This document shows positions 1 through 11,039 of a stretch of 64,000 bases of DNA, piece by piece. The notes beneath the pieces are model-generated. The model made no database searches and was not told the DNA's origin. It saw only the letters and a program-made list of their open reading frames with translations. Origin of the DNA: Acanthochromis polyacanthus (Eukaryota; Chordata; Actinopteri; Pomacentridae). Each line of letters begins with the position of its first letter. The stretch's first letter is position 1. The DNA is taken from the NCBI RefSeq assembly GCF_021347895.1, contig NC_067119.1, forward strand, positions 4,786,534-4,850,533, in the 5' to 3' direction. A program made the position numbers and the translations under genes.

Positions 1-570
1 GTAGAAATTGTGCAGTTTTTGCAGATTTTTGAGTAATAAGACATTTTTATGACCAGTTTTGCTAAGATTTAGAGGTTTAATTTGTAGAAATTGGCAACTT
101 TTTTGATTTCTCAGTAGTAACGCCTTTATGACCAGTTTTGTTGAAATTCAGAGGGTTAATTTGTAGAATTTGTGCAATTTTTGGTGATTACTCAGTAATA
201 AGACACCTTTATGATCAGTGTTCTTGGGATTTAGAGGGTTAATTTGTAGAAATTGTGCAATTTTTTTGCAGATTTCTCAGGAATAACACGCCTTCATGAT
301 CGGTTTTGTTGGGATTTAGACTGTTTATTTGTAAAAACTGTGCAACTTTTGGCCATTTCTCAGTAATAACACCTTTACGACCAGTTTTGTTGGAATTCAG
401 AGGTTTAATTTGTAGAATTTGTGCAATTTTTGCAGATTTCTCAGGAATAACACGCCTTTACGACCAGTTTTGTTGGGCTTAGAGGGTTAATTTGTAAAAA
501 CTGTGTAAATTTTGGTGATTTCTCAGGAATAACACGCCTTTACGACCTGTTTTTCGGTGGTTCAGAGGGT
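1..570. repeat. ~82-bp tandem repeat, about 7 copies, cut by window edge
   Basis: Units starting GTAGAAATTGTGCA or a close variant recur near 1, 84, 162, 246, 331, 411 and 493. Each carries CTCAGTAATAAC, TATGACCAGTTTTGTTGG and TTAGAGGGTTAATTTGTA. Identity is roughly 80-90% by eye. The array probably continues left of the window. No coding potential. Confidence 0.85.
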
Positions 571-1560
571 CAAAAAGTGAGTTTGCCACCGAGCGGCTCC
601 AGTGAATCAACAGGACGACCAGCAGCAGCAGCAGCAGCAGCAGCGCGGTGACTCTCGGCTGTTTACGGACACGAAAACATGCCTCCAAACCAATGAAAGG
701 AGCCGCATTAGTGACACTCGGCTGCTCTATTCACGGCGGAGGAGGCGCTCAGGAGGCCGTTTGGGTCACGATTTCAGGCCTAGAAGCCCGTCCAGAAGCT
801 TGGCGTGTTTAAAAACCCGCAGACTTGTCATGTCGGGGCCCGAACACGCGAGCGTCGTGTTTACATGTTTATTCATGACATACGTCTGTAATCAAACGTT
901 TTGCGGCGGATCACGTTGCATGCAGGAGAGCTTTCACTACATATTAGCCGCCGCTGTCGCCCGCGTTACGCTCATGTATACAAAATATCACCGGCCTGAT
1001 TGAATATTCACTGTGAACATATTCCCTGCATAACACGACTCCCCGCTTCCATCTTTTTAAAAATTCAAATCGACGAGAGGGAGAGGAATACATTACCGCC
1101 ACCGCTCCTCACCCCCTTCCCCCCTCTATACGTCTGTCAGGGAGGTGAGCCGAGGAGGGAGGAAGGAGGAGGGCTGGCCACGGCGGCGCTGACGTTAACA
1201 ATAATGTAATTTAATTAAAGCCAAGATCCCAGCGGTCCCCGGCTTTGATTTTAATAGGTGATGAAGAAACGGCTCGGCGCACGGCGACCGACCAGTCTGA
1301 GGGGGACCGGAGGAGGAGGAAGGAAAAAAAAAACCACGCAAAATAAAAGAGGCACCGGCAGGACATCAGTTCACATCGTATCAGAGGGCCGAGAGGGGGA
1401 GGAGGCGGGAGGAGACGAGGGGAGGGACGGCGGCTGCAGGTACCAGCCACCCAAACACAACAACAGCGATCAGCTAATGGAGAGGAAAAAACAGCCTCCA
1501 AAAGAAAAAAAAAACACACTTTAAATCTGAGCTCTGAGTGGATTTCAGCCGCAGAACGAG
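571..1560. other. CpG-rich intronic stretch with (CAG)8
   Basis: A perfect (CAG)8 run lies at 620-643. The stretch is richer in G, C and CpG than its surroundings. It includes a purine-rich part at 1290-1440 and a regulatory-looking motif cluster near 1190-1260 (TAATTTAATTAAAG, then GGCTTTGATTTTAATAGG). Open frames here are low-complexity and resemble no protein. It could be a CpG island or a conserved non-coding element. Confidence 0.35.
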
Positions 1561-2030
1561 ATTTAAAGAGGAGAGGAAAAACAAGAGCTAATCCAGAATC
1601 TTCACCGAAACCACGTTAAATCTGGACGGATATTAAAACCAGCAGCTTGTTGTTCTGCATCGTTGCGTAGTTTAGAACTGTTGTTTTTGTGTTATTGTCA
1701 ATCCACCTCTAATGATAAGAATAATAAAAAACAGCTTATCTGTCTTGGTTTAAACTGCAGATTTTCTAAAATAATAGGTCCAATTTTCTGATGTAGGTTT
1801 ATTTTTGGGGGAGTGCTTGCTCCCCAGAAGTGGATTTTATTAGAAATAAATGCTAATATTGCGTAGTTATGTTGCATTGTTGTGTTTGTTTTTTGTTATT
1901 GTGGGTCCCTCTACAACGTGATATTAATAATAAAAGAAAAACTGTCTTGTTTGTCTCCGTTTTAAACAAGTACAACTATAAAAATGAATGCAAACACACA
2001 ACAGACTGCACCTTGAGCAACTCTAGCACC
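1561..2030. other. AT-rich intron, no recognised feature
   Basis: Nothing supported beyond a loose repetition of a phrase around GTTATTGT...CAACGTGATATTAATAATAA (1690-1730 and 1895-1940). Confidence 0.5.
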
Positions 2031-2790
2031 ACATAATGGAAGTGTTATCAGATGGAGTCAAATAAAACTGCCTGAATTGTAACATTAAAACCCTTAAATT
2101 AGGAGCTTTCTTTCAATTAAAGCCATTTTTGTCGAATTAAATTCAAGACTTAGCTCAGTCGGTACATCTCTGCTGATTTTCTCATGATTTCTCCCATTTT
2201 TTTCTTTTTTTAGGCCATTTTTCACTTCCCAGCCAGCCACTCACAAACATTTCAAGCCTAGACTATACAAACTTGTGTACATATAGGTGTATTTATTGCA
2301 CAAATACAAGTGTGATCAATTAAATTTATATAAATCTGAACGCATTTTAACATTAAAATGCTTAGAATAGGAGTTTTTTTTTCAATTAAAACCTCCAAAA
2401 TGCAACATTTTGCTCAGTTTGATGTGTATTTTTGCTAAGTTTGTCATGATTTCTCCCTTTTTCTCCCCACATTAGGCCACTTTTCACTCTCCAACCAGCC
2501 ACTCAAAAAAACTTTAAGCCTGAGCTGCAAAAATATAATTATTGCAAAAATGCAAGTGCTGCCAATTAAAATCACACAAATCTTAAAACATTTTGACATC
2601 AGAATGCTAAAAATAGGAGCTTTCTTTCAATTCAAAACTCCAAATTCCAACAGTTATCTGAATCGGGCTCGATTCTTCTCGCCTTCTCGTGACTTCTCCC
2701 TTTTTCTCCCCACATTAGGCCACTTTTCACTCCCCAACCAGCCGCCACCAACAACGATTAGCTTCCTTTTTATTGGTCCAAGAAGCGCAG
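2031..2790. repeat. ~255-bp tandem repeat, three degenerate copies
   Basis: Three units carry in order ATTAAAATGCTTA, AGGAGCTTTCTTTCAATT, TCATGATTTCTCCC, TTAGGCCA(C)TTTTCACT and CCAGCCACTCA. The landmarks fall near 2100/2215, 2365/2475 and 2620/2717. The third unit grades into the GC-richer region at 2750. Confidence 0.8.
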
Positions 2791-2984
2791 AGGGTCCCCT
2801 CGCTGGTAATCCTGTTACCAGCCAGGTCGCGAACACGGACGAGGTGAGGAAGAGGGGGGGGGAGAGGAAGAGGGGGAGGGATTAACATGGCGGTCGTTAT
2901 CAAATTTACAACCAGTCACACGGACATCTGCCCTACTTTTGCTCGGTTAATGTAAAAAGAACTAATCTGGTTAAGAGAGCACGG

Positions 2985-3260
2985 GCGCGCCTCGTAAACG
3001 GGCGACGTTTCCCCGCCACAGTAAAAGCTGTCACTTCCCTGGTGGGGGAGGCGGCGGCTGAATGGAGCTGTCAGCCGGCTACTTGTTAGGGCTAACAAGG
3101 CCGTCCACTGATAGGACTAATGAGGCCCAGGGCTTGCTGCTGCAGCCCTCCACCTCCACCACCACCGCTGCTGCTGCTTTATGCTCTGATACATAGGGCT
3201 GCAAGGCGCAAAACAAATCCATCTTAATTATGGACGCAAATGAAAGGAAAAGCGGCAAAA
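2985..3260. promoter_or_regulatory. candidate conserved non-coding element
   Basis: Non-repetitive sequence of balanced composition with CCACTGATAGGACTAATGAG, GGGCTTGCTGCTGCAGCC and ATCCATCTTAATTATGGACG (homeodomain-type TAATTA). It stands out from flanking AT-rich DNA and has no open frame with protein character. Conservation cannot be tested here. Confidence 0.3.
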
Positions 3261-3599
3261 TCAGCTGTTTTAACGCAAGTTTTTAGTCTCGTGTTGCAAA
3301 ATTTGAGACAAAAACTTTATTTTGATGAAATTCCTGCACTTGTTTCCAGCTTAGTTTCTTTTTGTTTGAGTGCTTTTCTTCATTTAAATGCCATAATCTT
3401 CAAAAATTCAGCAAAATTACACCTCACTGCTGAGATTTTGTTGGGTTTAAAAAAAAACAGGTTAAAAAAAATCACTGGCGAGGTTAGAGTTAAAAAAAAC
3501 AGTTGCTTTTAACATAATCAGGCACTTGAAAATTTTTGTTTCGCAATTAAATCAGGTGCGGACACAGACCGAATCATCCTCCAGCATATGCAGATGTTT

Positions 3600-3830
3600 G
3601 AATGACTACAGGAGGGGCCAAATTCTCTAAAACTGGATCTTAAAAATGGGGGAAAAGTGCATAATTTTCAAACAATCGTGGTTTCGGGACACCAGAAAGT
3701 TCCTGTAAGTGTTTTTATATACGAATGGATCTATGATTCTACCAAAAATGCAGGCTTTGGTCGACATTTCACCAACTTCTGAGGCTCTAACATCAGCAGA
3801 ATCTGATGGTTTGACTTCAAATAGCATCAA
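3600..3830 (+). repeat. outlying copy of the 345-bp repeat family
   Basis: Contains CCAGAAAGTTCCTGTAAGTG, an ATGGATC(T/C)AT motif and GACATTTCACCAACTTCTGA, followed by GAGGCTCTAACATCAG. It matches the units at 6225-7150 about 3 kb to the right. Part of an open frame here belongs to the repeat. Confidence 0.75.
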
Positions 3831-3959
3831 AAAGCTTAAAAAAAACTGCACAAATTTCTTGCCAGATTCTATTCAATCACATTTGTGTGCAAATATCAAG
3901 TTATTCTATTTTATGTTATGTTTATATTTGCATGAATTATATTTGTTTGAAACCTCCAG

Positions 3960-4900
3960 CATGTAACACTAGCAAAAGCTGACTTTTCTTTAGAGTAAAT
4001 TCCAATATTGCTGGATATTAGAAAAGAACACACTGGGTTTGTAGACACAGCTTAAAAAATTGCACTCCAATAACAAAAGTGTTTGGTTTGTGTTTAGAAA
4101 GAGCATATTTCTATATCAAAAACGCACTTAATGTAGTATTTTAAAAGCAAACTGGAGGAAAATCTGCAACTTGGGACTTAAAACAGCATAAAAAAGCTGC
4201 AAAACTGTCTAAAATCAGTGTTTTTTTTGCTCAGTCACGCGTGTCAGATTCATTTTGAGGGGATTTTACATTAATTATATTCGTTTCATCTGCAGACTGT
4301 CGGATTGTTATTGGTTTTATATTCACGCTGTAAAATCTCCAGCATCTTTTGCAAGCACAAACGGACTTTTCTTTGGAATAAATGCAAACACTGCATACGT
4401 AGAATGATGCAAAATCTGCAGTTACAAACTTAAACCTTCACAGCTGATTCCAGAAGTCAAATCACTGAGTTATTGAAGATTTGCTTTTGTTTTTTGTTGA
4501 GAAAAATCACACCCCACTGACAAAAGACTTCGGTTTATTCAGAAAAATGACATTTGGATGTGAAAAAATGCCCTTACTGTAGTTCTGCGTTGTATTTTCA
4601 GAGCACAGAGTGGAAAAATCTGCAACACACGACTTTAAACGACATTAAAAGGCTGAAAAAAACGTATGATGTATGATTACTAAGATATTCTGTCAAGTAT
4701 ATATTGATAGAGATTCCTTTTTGGAGGGTTTTACATTAATTCTGCTTTTTCCTGATTGTTCAGGGTTTTATATTCATGCTCCAGCATCTATTGCAAGCAC
4801 AAGTTGACTTTTCTTTGGAATAAATGCAAACATTAGGTAGTTGGAATGATGCAAAATCTGCAACTACAGACTTAAAGGAGTCAAACTACCGAGTTACTAG
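3960..4900 (+). repeat. degenerate ~350-400 bp tandem repeat, about 3 copies
   Basis: Recurring phrases: GACTTTTCTTTGGAATAAATG (about 3980, 4365, 4808), GAATGATGCAAAATCTGCA (4403, 4842) and GCTCCAGCATCTATTGCAAG or variants. Copies are diverged and interrupted. No coding potential. Confidence 0.65.
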
Positions 4901-5119
4901 TGGAGATATTTGTCTAGAGGCTGAAATAAACCGGAGGTTACAAGCGGAAAAACATGCAGTTCTTCCCTACTGAGCAAATAGTTTGGATCCCCTGCAGGTT
5001 TCACAGATTTGTTATATTTTACAGTGTCGCCATAGTGTGTCTGCAGTGAAACCCACACGATGCATATGCAGCGCAGCAAAGAGAAAGCATCAGAACAACC
5101 TCAAACCGACACACAAACC

Positions 5120-5500
5120 CGACTGGAGGTTAAAAGTCGAGCACGAGCGCCGTCTGATCCGCTTTTCCCCGGCCTCGGCTCCCATAAAGCTTCATCTCTA
5201 CCCCCCCAACGCTTCATTATTCGTGACGCTCTGGTTTAATTCCAATTAGCCCTGTTAATTAGGAAATCTCATGCTCTCTGATCTGGGCGTTTGTTTCAAC
5301 TTAATGTCATTTGCCAGGTTGTTTACTTCCCATTAAAGGCTTTTACAGTGAAATTAAGTGTTACATTTGTTTTCCAGCGAGGTGGACGTCCTCCCACTGC
5401 GTTCTATTCTGCACTGGTGCTGCTGTCAGCTCTCTCTTCTACCATTTGCATATCATCTTATCAGACATTTAGGCTCCAAATTATTCCTTTGAACGTCTGC
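5120..5500. promoter_or_regulatory. candidate conserved non-coding element with homeodomain and octamer-like motifs
   Basis: CCAATTAGCCCTGTTAATTAGG at 5241-5262 holds two inverted TAATTA-type cores. ACCATTTGCATATCATCTTA near 5440 includes an octamer-like ATTTGCAT. The block is complex, not repetitive, and unlike the surrounding AT-rich repeats. Regulatory function is an inference. Confidence 0.35.
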
Positions 5501-6224
5501 GGAGGGCCTTCGAAACCTTCGAGGATGCGTCACGTTCTGGCTCGCGTCGTGTTTTGTTTTTTTGTTTTTCTATCGAACAATGCAGTTTGACGGCTTTTAT
5601 TAGTTTCAGGAAAGATGTTCTCACCATATTCGACGTGGCATTGTCATGCAATGAGGATGAGTATGTGTGCATCTGTTTGTCTTTTCCCCTCCCCAACAAT
5701 GCCGAGCAAATGTTTGCTCCGCTTTACATGCCGAGATCAAGCGACAAAAGATGCAAAGAAAGAAGCTGCCGAACACGTCGTTTACGTATCCGACTGAGCA
5801 AACAGAATGTATTCCTCCTGCTCGGCGCTGCTTTTGAAGATCACCCATTCATTCTCACCGTACTCTTATCTTTGATCCCTCGTATTATCTAAATGGGTCA
5901 TTGTGAGTCTCCGTCTGGTTCCCAGCGAGGCGGTGAGTCCTCTCCTGGATTATTTCCATGTGACCAGCTTGCCCACTACATTCTGATACACCCGTGAATC
6001 CAGTTTCCTGCTGATCCCCCATCGTGGCTGCGGTCCAACATTTAAGTCGGATTCAGCGGTGAAGTGTATGAAGTTTATCTAGTCGACAATCAATGACACA
6101 TAGAGGACATATGTGGGTCACACTGTGTTGTTTCAGAGCTCTTATTTTGTCGAGAGATAGCTGGTATTTGGGACCCAATGTGCTTTTTTGTTTTTTCACT
6201 CTCAAAAGCCCGTGAAGCCATTTT
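5501..6224. other. intron, no recognised feature
   Basis: Single-copy-looking sequence. The open frames here (both strands) overlap each other and show no domain or codon pattern I recognise. Confidence 0.5.
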
Positions 6225-7150
6225 AAAGGATCAATATCTCCAAAAATGTAACTCCTACAGCCATGAAATTTGGCGGGGAGTTACAGAAAATTGTCTAAAG
6301 CTAATACACATTGTCAAACAACTCCAGCAGAGGCAACATTTTCAATTATTTGCCCTTGAAAATGGAAAGATTTGCAAAATTCTTTAAAAAAAAAAAAGAG
6401 GTATTGTGGTCCCAGAAAGCTCCTATAAATGTGTATATATATGGATGGATCCATATTTTAAATAAAACAGAGTCTTTGGTCAACATTTCACCAACTTTTA
6501 AGGCTATAACATCAGTAGAATATGATGTGTGGCAAGCATAGTGAGATATTTTGACATGAAACATGCCCAAGACTATTTAGAATTACCCAAAATCATTAAA
6601 TGTTTGTCTTAAATTACTCAAAATCATCCAAGTGTACAAAAGATTTTTTTCAAAATAAGAAAAAGATTGTCCAAAATGACCTTTAAATGACAATAACAAA
6701 TATCTATTTGGCTTTAAAAATGGAAAATGTGCAACATTCTTAAACAAAGGAGGTATTGTGGTCCTAGAAAGTTCCTGTAAGTGTTTATATATGGATGGAT
6801 CCATACTTCCTACTAAAAATACAGACTATGGACGACATTTCACTAACATTTAAGGCTCTAACATCACTAGAAATTGATGTATGGTAAGTCAAGGGTCCTT
6901 TTTTATTGGTTGGCATGAAACATGTCCAAGATGATTTAGAATTACCCAAAAAATTACCACATGTTTGTCTAAAATGACTCAAAATCATCTAAATGTGCTA
7001 AAGATTTGTTCAAAATAAGATAAGGATTGTCCAAAATGACCTAAAACGGCCTCAGAAATGGGGAAAAGGGGCAAAATGTTCGATTAAGGGTGGTATTGTG
7101 TCCGTATAAAGCTCCTGTAAGTGATAGATGTGAATGGATCTATATTACCA
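6225..7150 (+). repeat. ~345-bp tandem array, about 2.6 copies
   Basis: The phrase GGTATTGTGGTCC(C/T)AGAAAG recurs near 6400, 6750 and (degenerate) 7090, a spacing of about 345. Each unit continues with ATGGATGGATCCATA, GACATTTCACCAAC, AAGGCTCTAACATCA, and a second half CATGAAACATG(C/T)CCAAGA...GATTGTCCAAAATGACC. A lone copy lies at 3600-3830. Confidence 0.85.
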
Positions 7151-8498
7151 TTGACCGAGGACACCATGTTCTACCTTCTTGAACTGATCTTGTGTTTTGT
7201 GTGGTTCTTAACCAACTATAACTTCACTGTGATGTGTTCAGTCAGTCAAAATACAGAATAATGTTGTGTGACGAGCAGATTTTTATCAAATAAAACAGTT
7301 TAAATTAGAATTTGACTGGTTTGTTAGTATTTTTGGAATCAGATTTAGTGGAGAATCTTGGAAATTAAATGTTGTGGTACCAGATGCGTAAATGTACAAA
7401 AATAAGAAAGGTAACTGACAAATTATTAAATATTAAGGGGAATTCATTCAAATTCTCGCTGTCTGGAGGGAAGGAACTAGCAAAACGATGCCACGCTTCG
7501 GAGAAATGTTTATTTGTGACATTAAAATCCTGTTTCTCCAAGAATCCACTCCCCAAATAACCCCCGTGGTTCCTGTTACAAAGATACGATCGAAGCTTCT
7601 TCTCTCCGAGGACGACAAACATATTGGAAGTGGTTTTTTTCCTTCCGCCATCTGCCTTCGAGAGAAACTCCGAGACAAACTTGAGGCTCCATTTGCAATG
7701 GGAGAACATGTCCCACAAAAAAAAAAAAAAAAAAAAACACGACCCGGTGGCTCGCAATGTAAAAATGCAGTGTAGAGGCCAGAGAGAGGCTGCCAAAGCT
7801 CTCAGCCTCGGCACTGTTTGTTTACACTCATTAACGCTCGCGATTTGAAACCAACGCCGTGATTACTGACGACTTACTGATGTTAAGATGCTGCATGTCG
7901 CACCTTCACGCCAGGCAAATATCGAAACCGGAGAGGGAATCTCAGCGTCCAAATTCCAACCACTTGGCTCCGTTTCTGATCACAATAACCTCGAAGCATC
8001 AAACAGGAAGTGCTGAGGAGGAAATAAACTAACGACCTCCAAGGACAGCTTCACCAGCCTTCGTTTTTCTTTTTTTTCTTACACCTCTCTTTTCCAACCG
8101 TGCATTTCTCTCCGTCACTTCATTAAACCGTCTACAAAGCTGTTTAACACCTTCGCAGTCAGAGAGACGAGACTCACTGAAGGTGGAAACCTGCTTCCAT
8201 ACAGCCTCCTTGGATGTCATCAGAGGCATTTTAAAGGGAAAATCTCAACTACCTTCCTCCAAAATGACATCTACAGCTCTGATTTTTTCCTCACCAAGCT
8301 GCTCTGATCTCTATAAATTTCTTGGGAATAGTTTCTTGTACCCAATATCTGAGATTTAAGTCTTAAAAATGGCATAAAATATATCTTACAAGTTTCTGAA
8401 ACCTCAAATGCCATCTTCAAATTTCTAGTTTGTGACAGTTTTCTCTCGTTTTGTCAGGTTTTTAATGTACTGTCATTTTTTTGTGTGTTTTTTGTGTT
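7151..8498. other. intron; poly-A tract, no gene recognised
   Basis: Contains an A-rich tract at 7718-7736. An open frame at 8029-8229 on the minus strand has fairly normal amino-acid composition (66 residues) but no domain I recognise and no splice-site context that would join it to antxr2. Confidence 0.5.
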
Positions 8499-9402
8499 GC
8501 ATTTATGTCGTTGTGTGTCTCATTTATGTCGTTTTGTGTCTCATTTACGTCGTTTTAGGTCTCATTTACGTCGTTTCAGGTCTCATTTATGTCGTTTTGT
8601 GTCTCATTTACGTCGTTTTAGGTCTCATTTACGTCGTTTTAGGTCTCATTTACGCCGTTTTGTGTCTCATTTATGTCGTTTTAGGTCTCATTTACGTCGT
8701 TTTGTGTCTCATTTATGTCGTTTTAGGTCTCATTTATGTCGTTTTGTGTCTCATTTATGTCGTTTTAGGTCTCATTTACGTCGTTTTGTGTCTCATTTAT
8801 GTCGTTTTGTGTCTCATTTACGTCGTTTTAGGTCTCATTTACGTCGTTTTGTGTCTCATTTATGTCGTTTTAGGTCTCATTTATGTCGTTTTGTGTCTCA
8901 TTTACGTCGTTTTAGGTCTCATTTACGTCGTTTTAGGTCTCATTTATGTCGTTTTGTGTCTCATTTATGTCGTTTTAGGTCTCATTTATGTCGTTTTGTG
9001 TCTGATTTTTGTTGTTTTATGTCTCATGTCATTTTATGTCTCATTTATGTCGTTTTAGGTCTCATTTATGTCGTTTTAGGTCTCATTTATGTCGTTTTAG
9101 GTCTCATTTATGTCGTTTTGTGTCTCATTTACGTCGTTTTAGGTCTCATTTACGTCGTTTTGTGTCTCATTTATGTCGTTTTAGGTCTCATTTATGTCGT
9201 TTTGTGTCTCATTTACGTCGTTTTAGGTCTCATTTACGTCGTTTTAGGTCTCATTTATGTCGTTTTGTGTCTCATTTATGTCGTTTTAGGTCTCATTTAT
9301 GTCGTTTTGTGTCTGATTTTTGTTGTTTTATGTCTCATGTCATTTTATGTCTCATGTCATGTCGTTTTGTGTCTCATTTATGTCGTTTTATGTCATTTGT
9401 GT
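8499..9402 (+). repeat. 21-bp minisatellite, ~42 units, with a higher-order duplication
   Basis: The unit is TCATTTATGTCGTTTTAGG plus TC, with two binary variants: TATGTC/TACGTC and TTTTAGG/TTTTGTG. Because 21 is divisible by three, two frames stay open through the array (heptads LIYVVLG and SHLCRFR), so the long open frames here are repeat artefacts. The last dozen units, including an aberrant TCTGATTTTTGTTGTTTTAT unit, are present twice at an offset of 311 bases (9001 and 9312). Confidence 0.95.
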
Positions 9403-10380
9403 CTTGATGGTGATGTGTTGTTGGTGTCTCTTTGTAACATTTTTATCTCTTTTCTGTTATTTTGCATCTCGACTTTTTCATGTGTGAAATTTTGTCTTGT
9501 TTTTATTTTTTTGTGCGGTTCACAATGTCAGGTTTTTATAGCAGCCTGCTGTTAATGATTATTCTTGGTTTTACTTTGGTTTACCGGCACAGTACTGTTA
9601 AAATCCGTGTCCATTTTACTGTAATTTTTTAGATAAATTACTTTATTAATCCATTAAGGGAAACTGCAGTGCTGTAGCTGCAATTTAAAGATGACAAAAC
9701 ATAAATAATTAACAGTGAGGGAGGCAAGAAAACCACTATTTTCTTTCAAAATGTATAGACAGGAGCAATTAAAAAAGGAATTTAAAAGAAGAATAAGATA
9801 TGACTGAGATATCAATATGCAAGAGAAACCAGACGACAGACAGAGATGAGCTGGAGGTTGGACTAAAGCGACATCTTTGGTTTCTTGCAGCTTCTGTTTC
9901 ACCCATTAGATCCATAATTAACACCTCGTTAGTGCTTTTAGTCTAAATTACAGGATCCCCCAGGAGCTGCTCTCGTGCAAAGAGAGAAAAATTCTAAAAA
10001 TGCATCGTTGTGCAAACTCGACGGCAAATATGCTTCGGCAACAGTCTGGAGGTCCGTCGGATAAAACTATTAACCTCCACACACTCGGCCCACTCGTCCC
10101 CTGGTGAGGAACAGATGAGAGCGAGAGGAACAAATGGAAACCCAACTGGAAAAATCCACACCGACTCAGACGCCTGGTGTGCGTTTCTGGCTCCTCTTTA
10201 TGTGCAGGAGGACGTTTCATGTACGTCCACGAGTCGTTTGGACACTCTGAGGACAGCTGCTTTTAGGAGACAACACCTCGGACGTGAGGGTGGGGGGTGA
10301 GGATGAGGAAATATGTATAACGGAGCATCAGAACAAGGCCGGCCGCCCTCCACCTTCCTCTACCTGCTGTCCCCAGCCGA
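9403..10380. other. intron; possible LINE 3'-tail remnant at 9640-9720
   Basis: TTACTTTATTAATCCATTAAGGGAAACTGCA at 9640-9670 reads on the minus strand as a fish retroposon tail ending in AATAAAGTAA (weak call). The rest, including 9950-10300, has no recognised feature. Confidence 0.35.
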
Positions 10381-11000
10381 TCCCCGGCAAAACTTGGCGG
10401 CAGATGTTGCTGTGCTAAGTTGGCTCTGAAGTGCCTCCCCGGCTCCCCGCTCTCACCGACAACACAGTCAATCCACATCAGATCTCTTTATTTGTGCCTG
10501 GGGCGAGTTCGGCACCGCAGCTGTGTCCACCCCCGCTCTACCTTTGGTGTTGGAGGCCCTCGGGCGCTAAATGTGAGACCACGGAAAAGGAAAAAAAAAA
10601 AAAAGAAAAAAACTGTTTCACTTTCATTTTCTGTCTCTCTTCTGCATCTGCTGACAATCCAGCGGTCTGGCTCCGGGCGGCGGCACCGAGGGAGGGAGGG
10701 GAGGAAGGAGGCGGCGGCCCGGGGAGGGCGAGGACGGACGCCCGGGTCCCCCCTGCCGAACAGATGTCTGCGACAACCTGCTTCCTTACACCTGTACGAG
10801 TCCTTGTAACCCCGCGGATGGAGCGCGCTGAAAAATTCATGACCCTGGAGGTTTGCTGTCCGCCATCAAAGACCGTCGCTCTCCCTCCCTTCCTCCCTCC
10901 CTCCTCCCTGCCTCCCCCGTCACCTCCCTGCTGTCTCCCCTCCATCCCTCCCTCCTCCTCCTCCTCCTCCTCCTCCACAGCATCACTGCTGCTCTGAAAC
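10381..11000. other. GC-rich intronic block with polypyrimidine (TCC)n tract
   Basis: CpG-rich sequence with an A-run (10591-10614), a purine-rich part (10685-10735), and a nearly pure C/T tract at about 10878-10977 ending in (TCC)n. Long open frames on both strands come from this simple sequence. The tract could form triplex DNA; a CpG island or regulatory element is possible. Confidence 0.4.
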
Positions 11001-11039
11001 CTCAAATCTCAACTGGACAATTCAGACTCTGAACACTCT

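Noticed and set aside
5031..5079. Minus-strand RCICIVWV as a possible ANTXR2 terminal exon
   Set aside because: Superficially Cys/Trp-rich like one known tail, but there is no acceptor and the residue order does not match.
8029..8229. 66-codon minus-strand frame with normal-looking composition
   Set aside because: No domain recognised, no homology to the ANTXR2 tail, and no supporting splice sites found.
8485..9555. 356-codon open frame (SHLCRFR repeats)
   Set aside because: Entirely the 21-bp minisatellite; two frames are open because 21 is a multiple of three.
10420..11005. 129-188 codon frames on both strands
   Set aside because: GC-rich and polypyrimidine simple sequence; Pro/Ser/Glu runs only.
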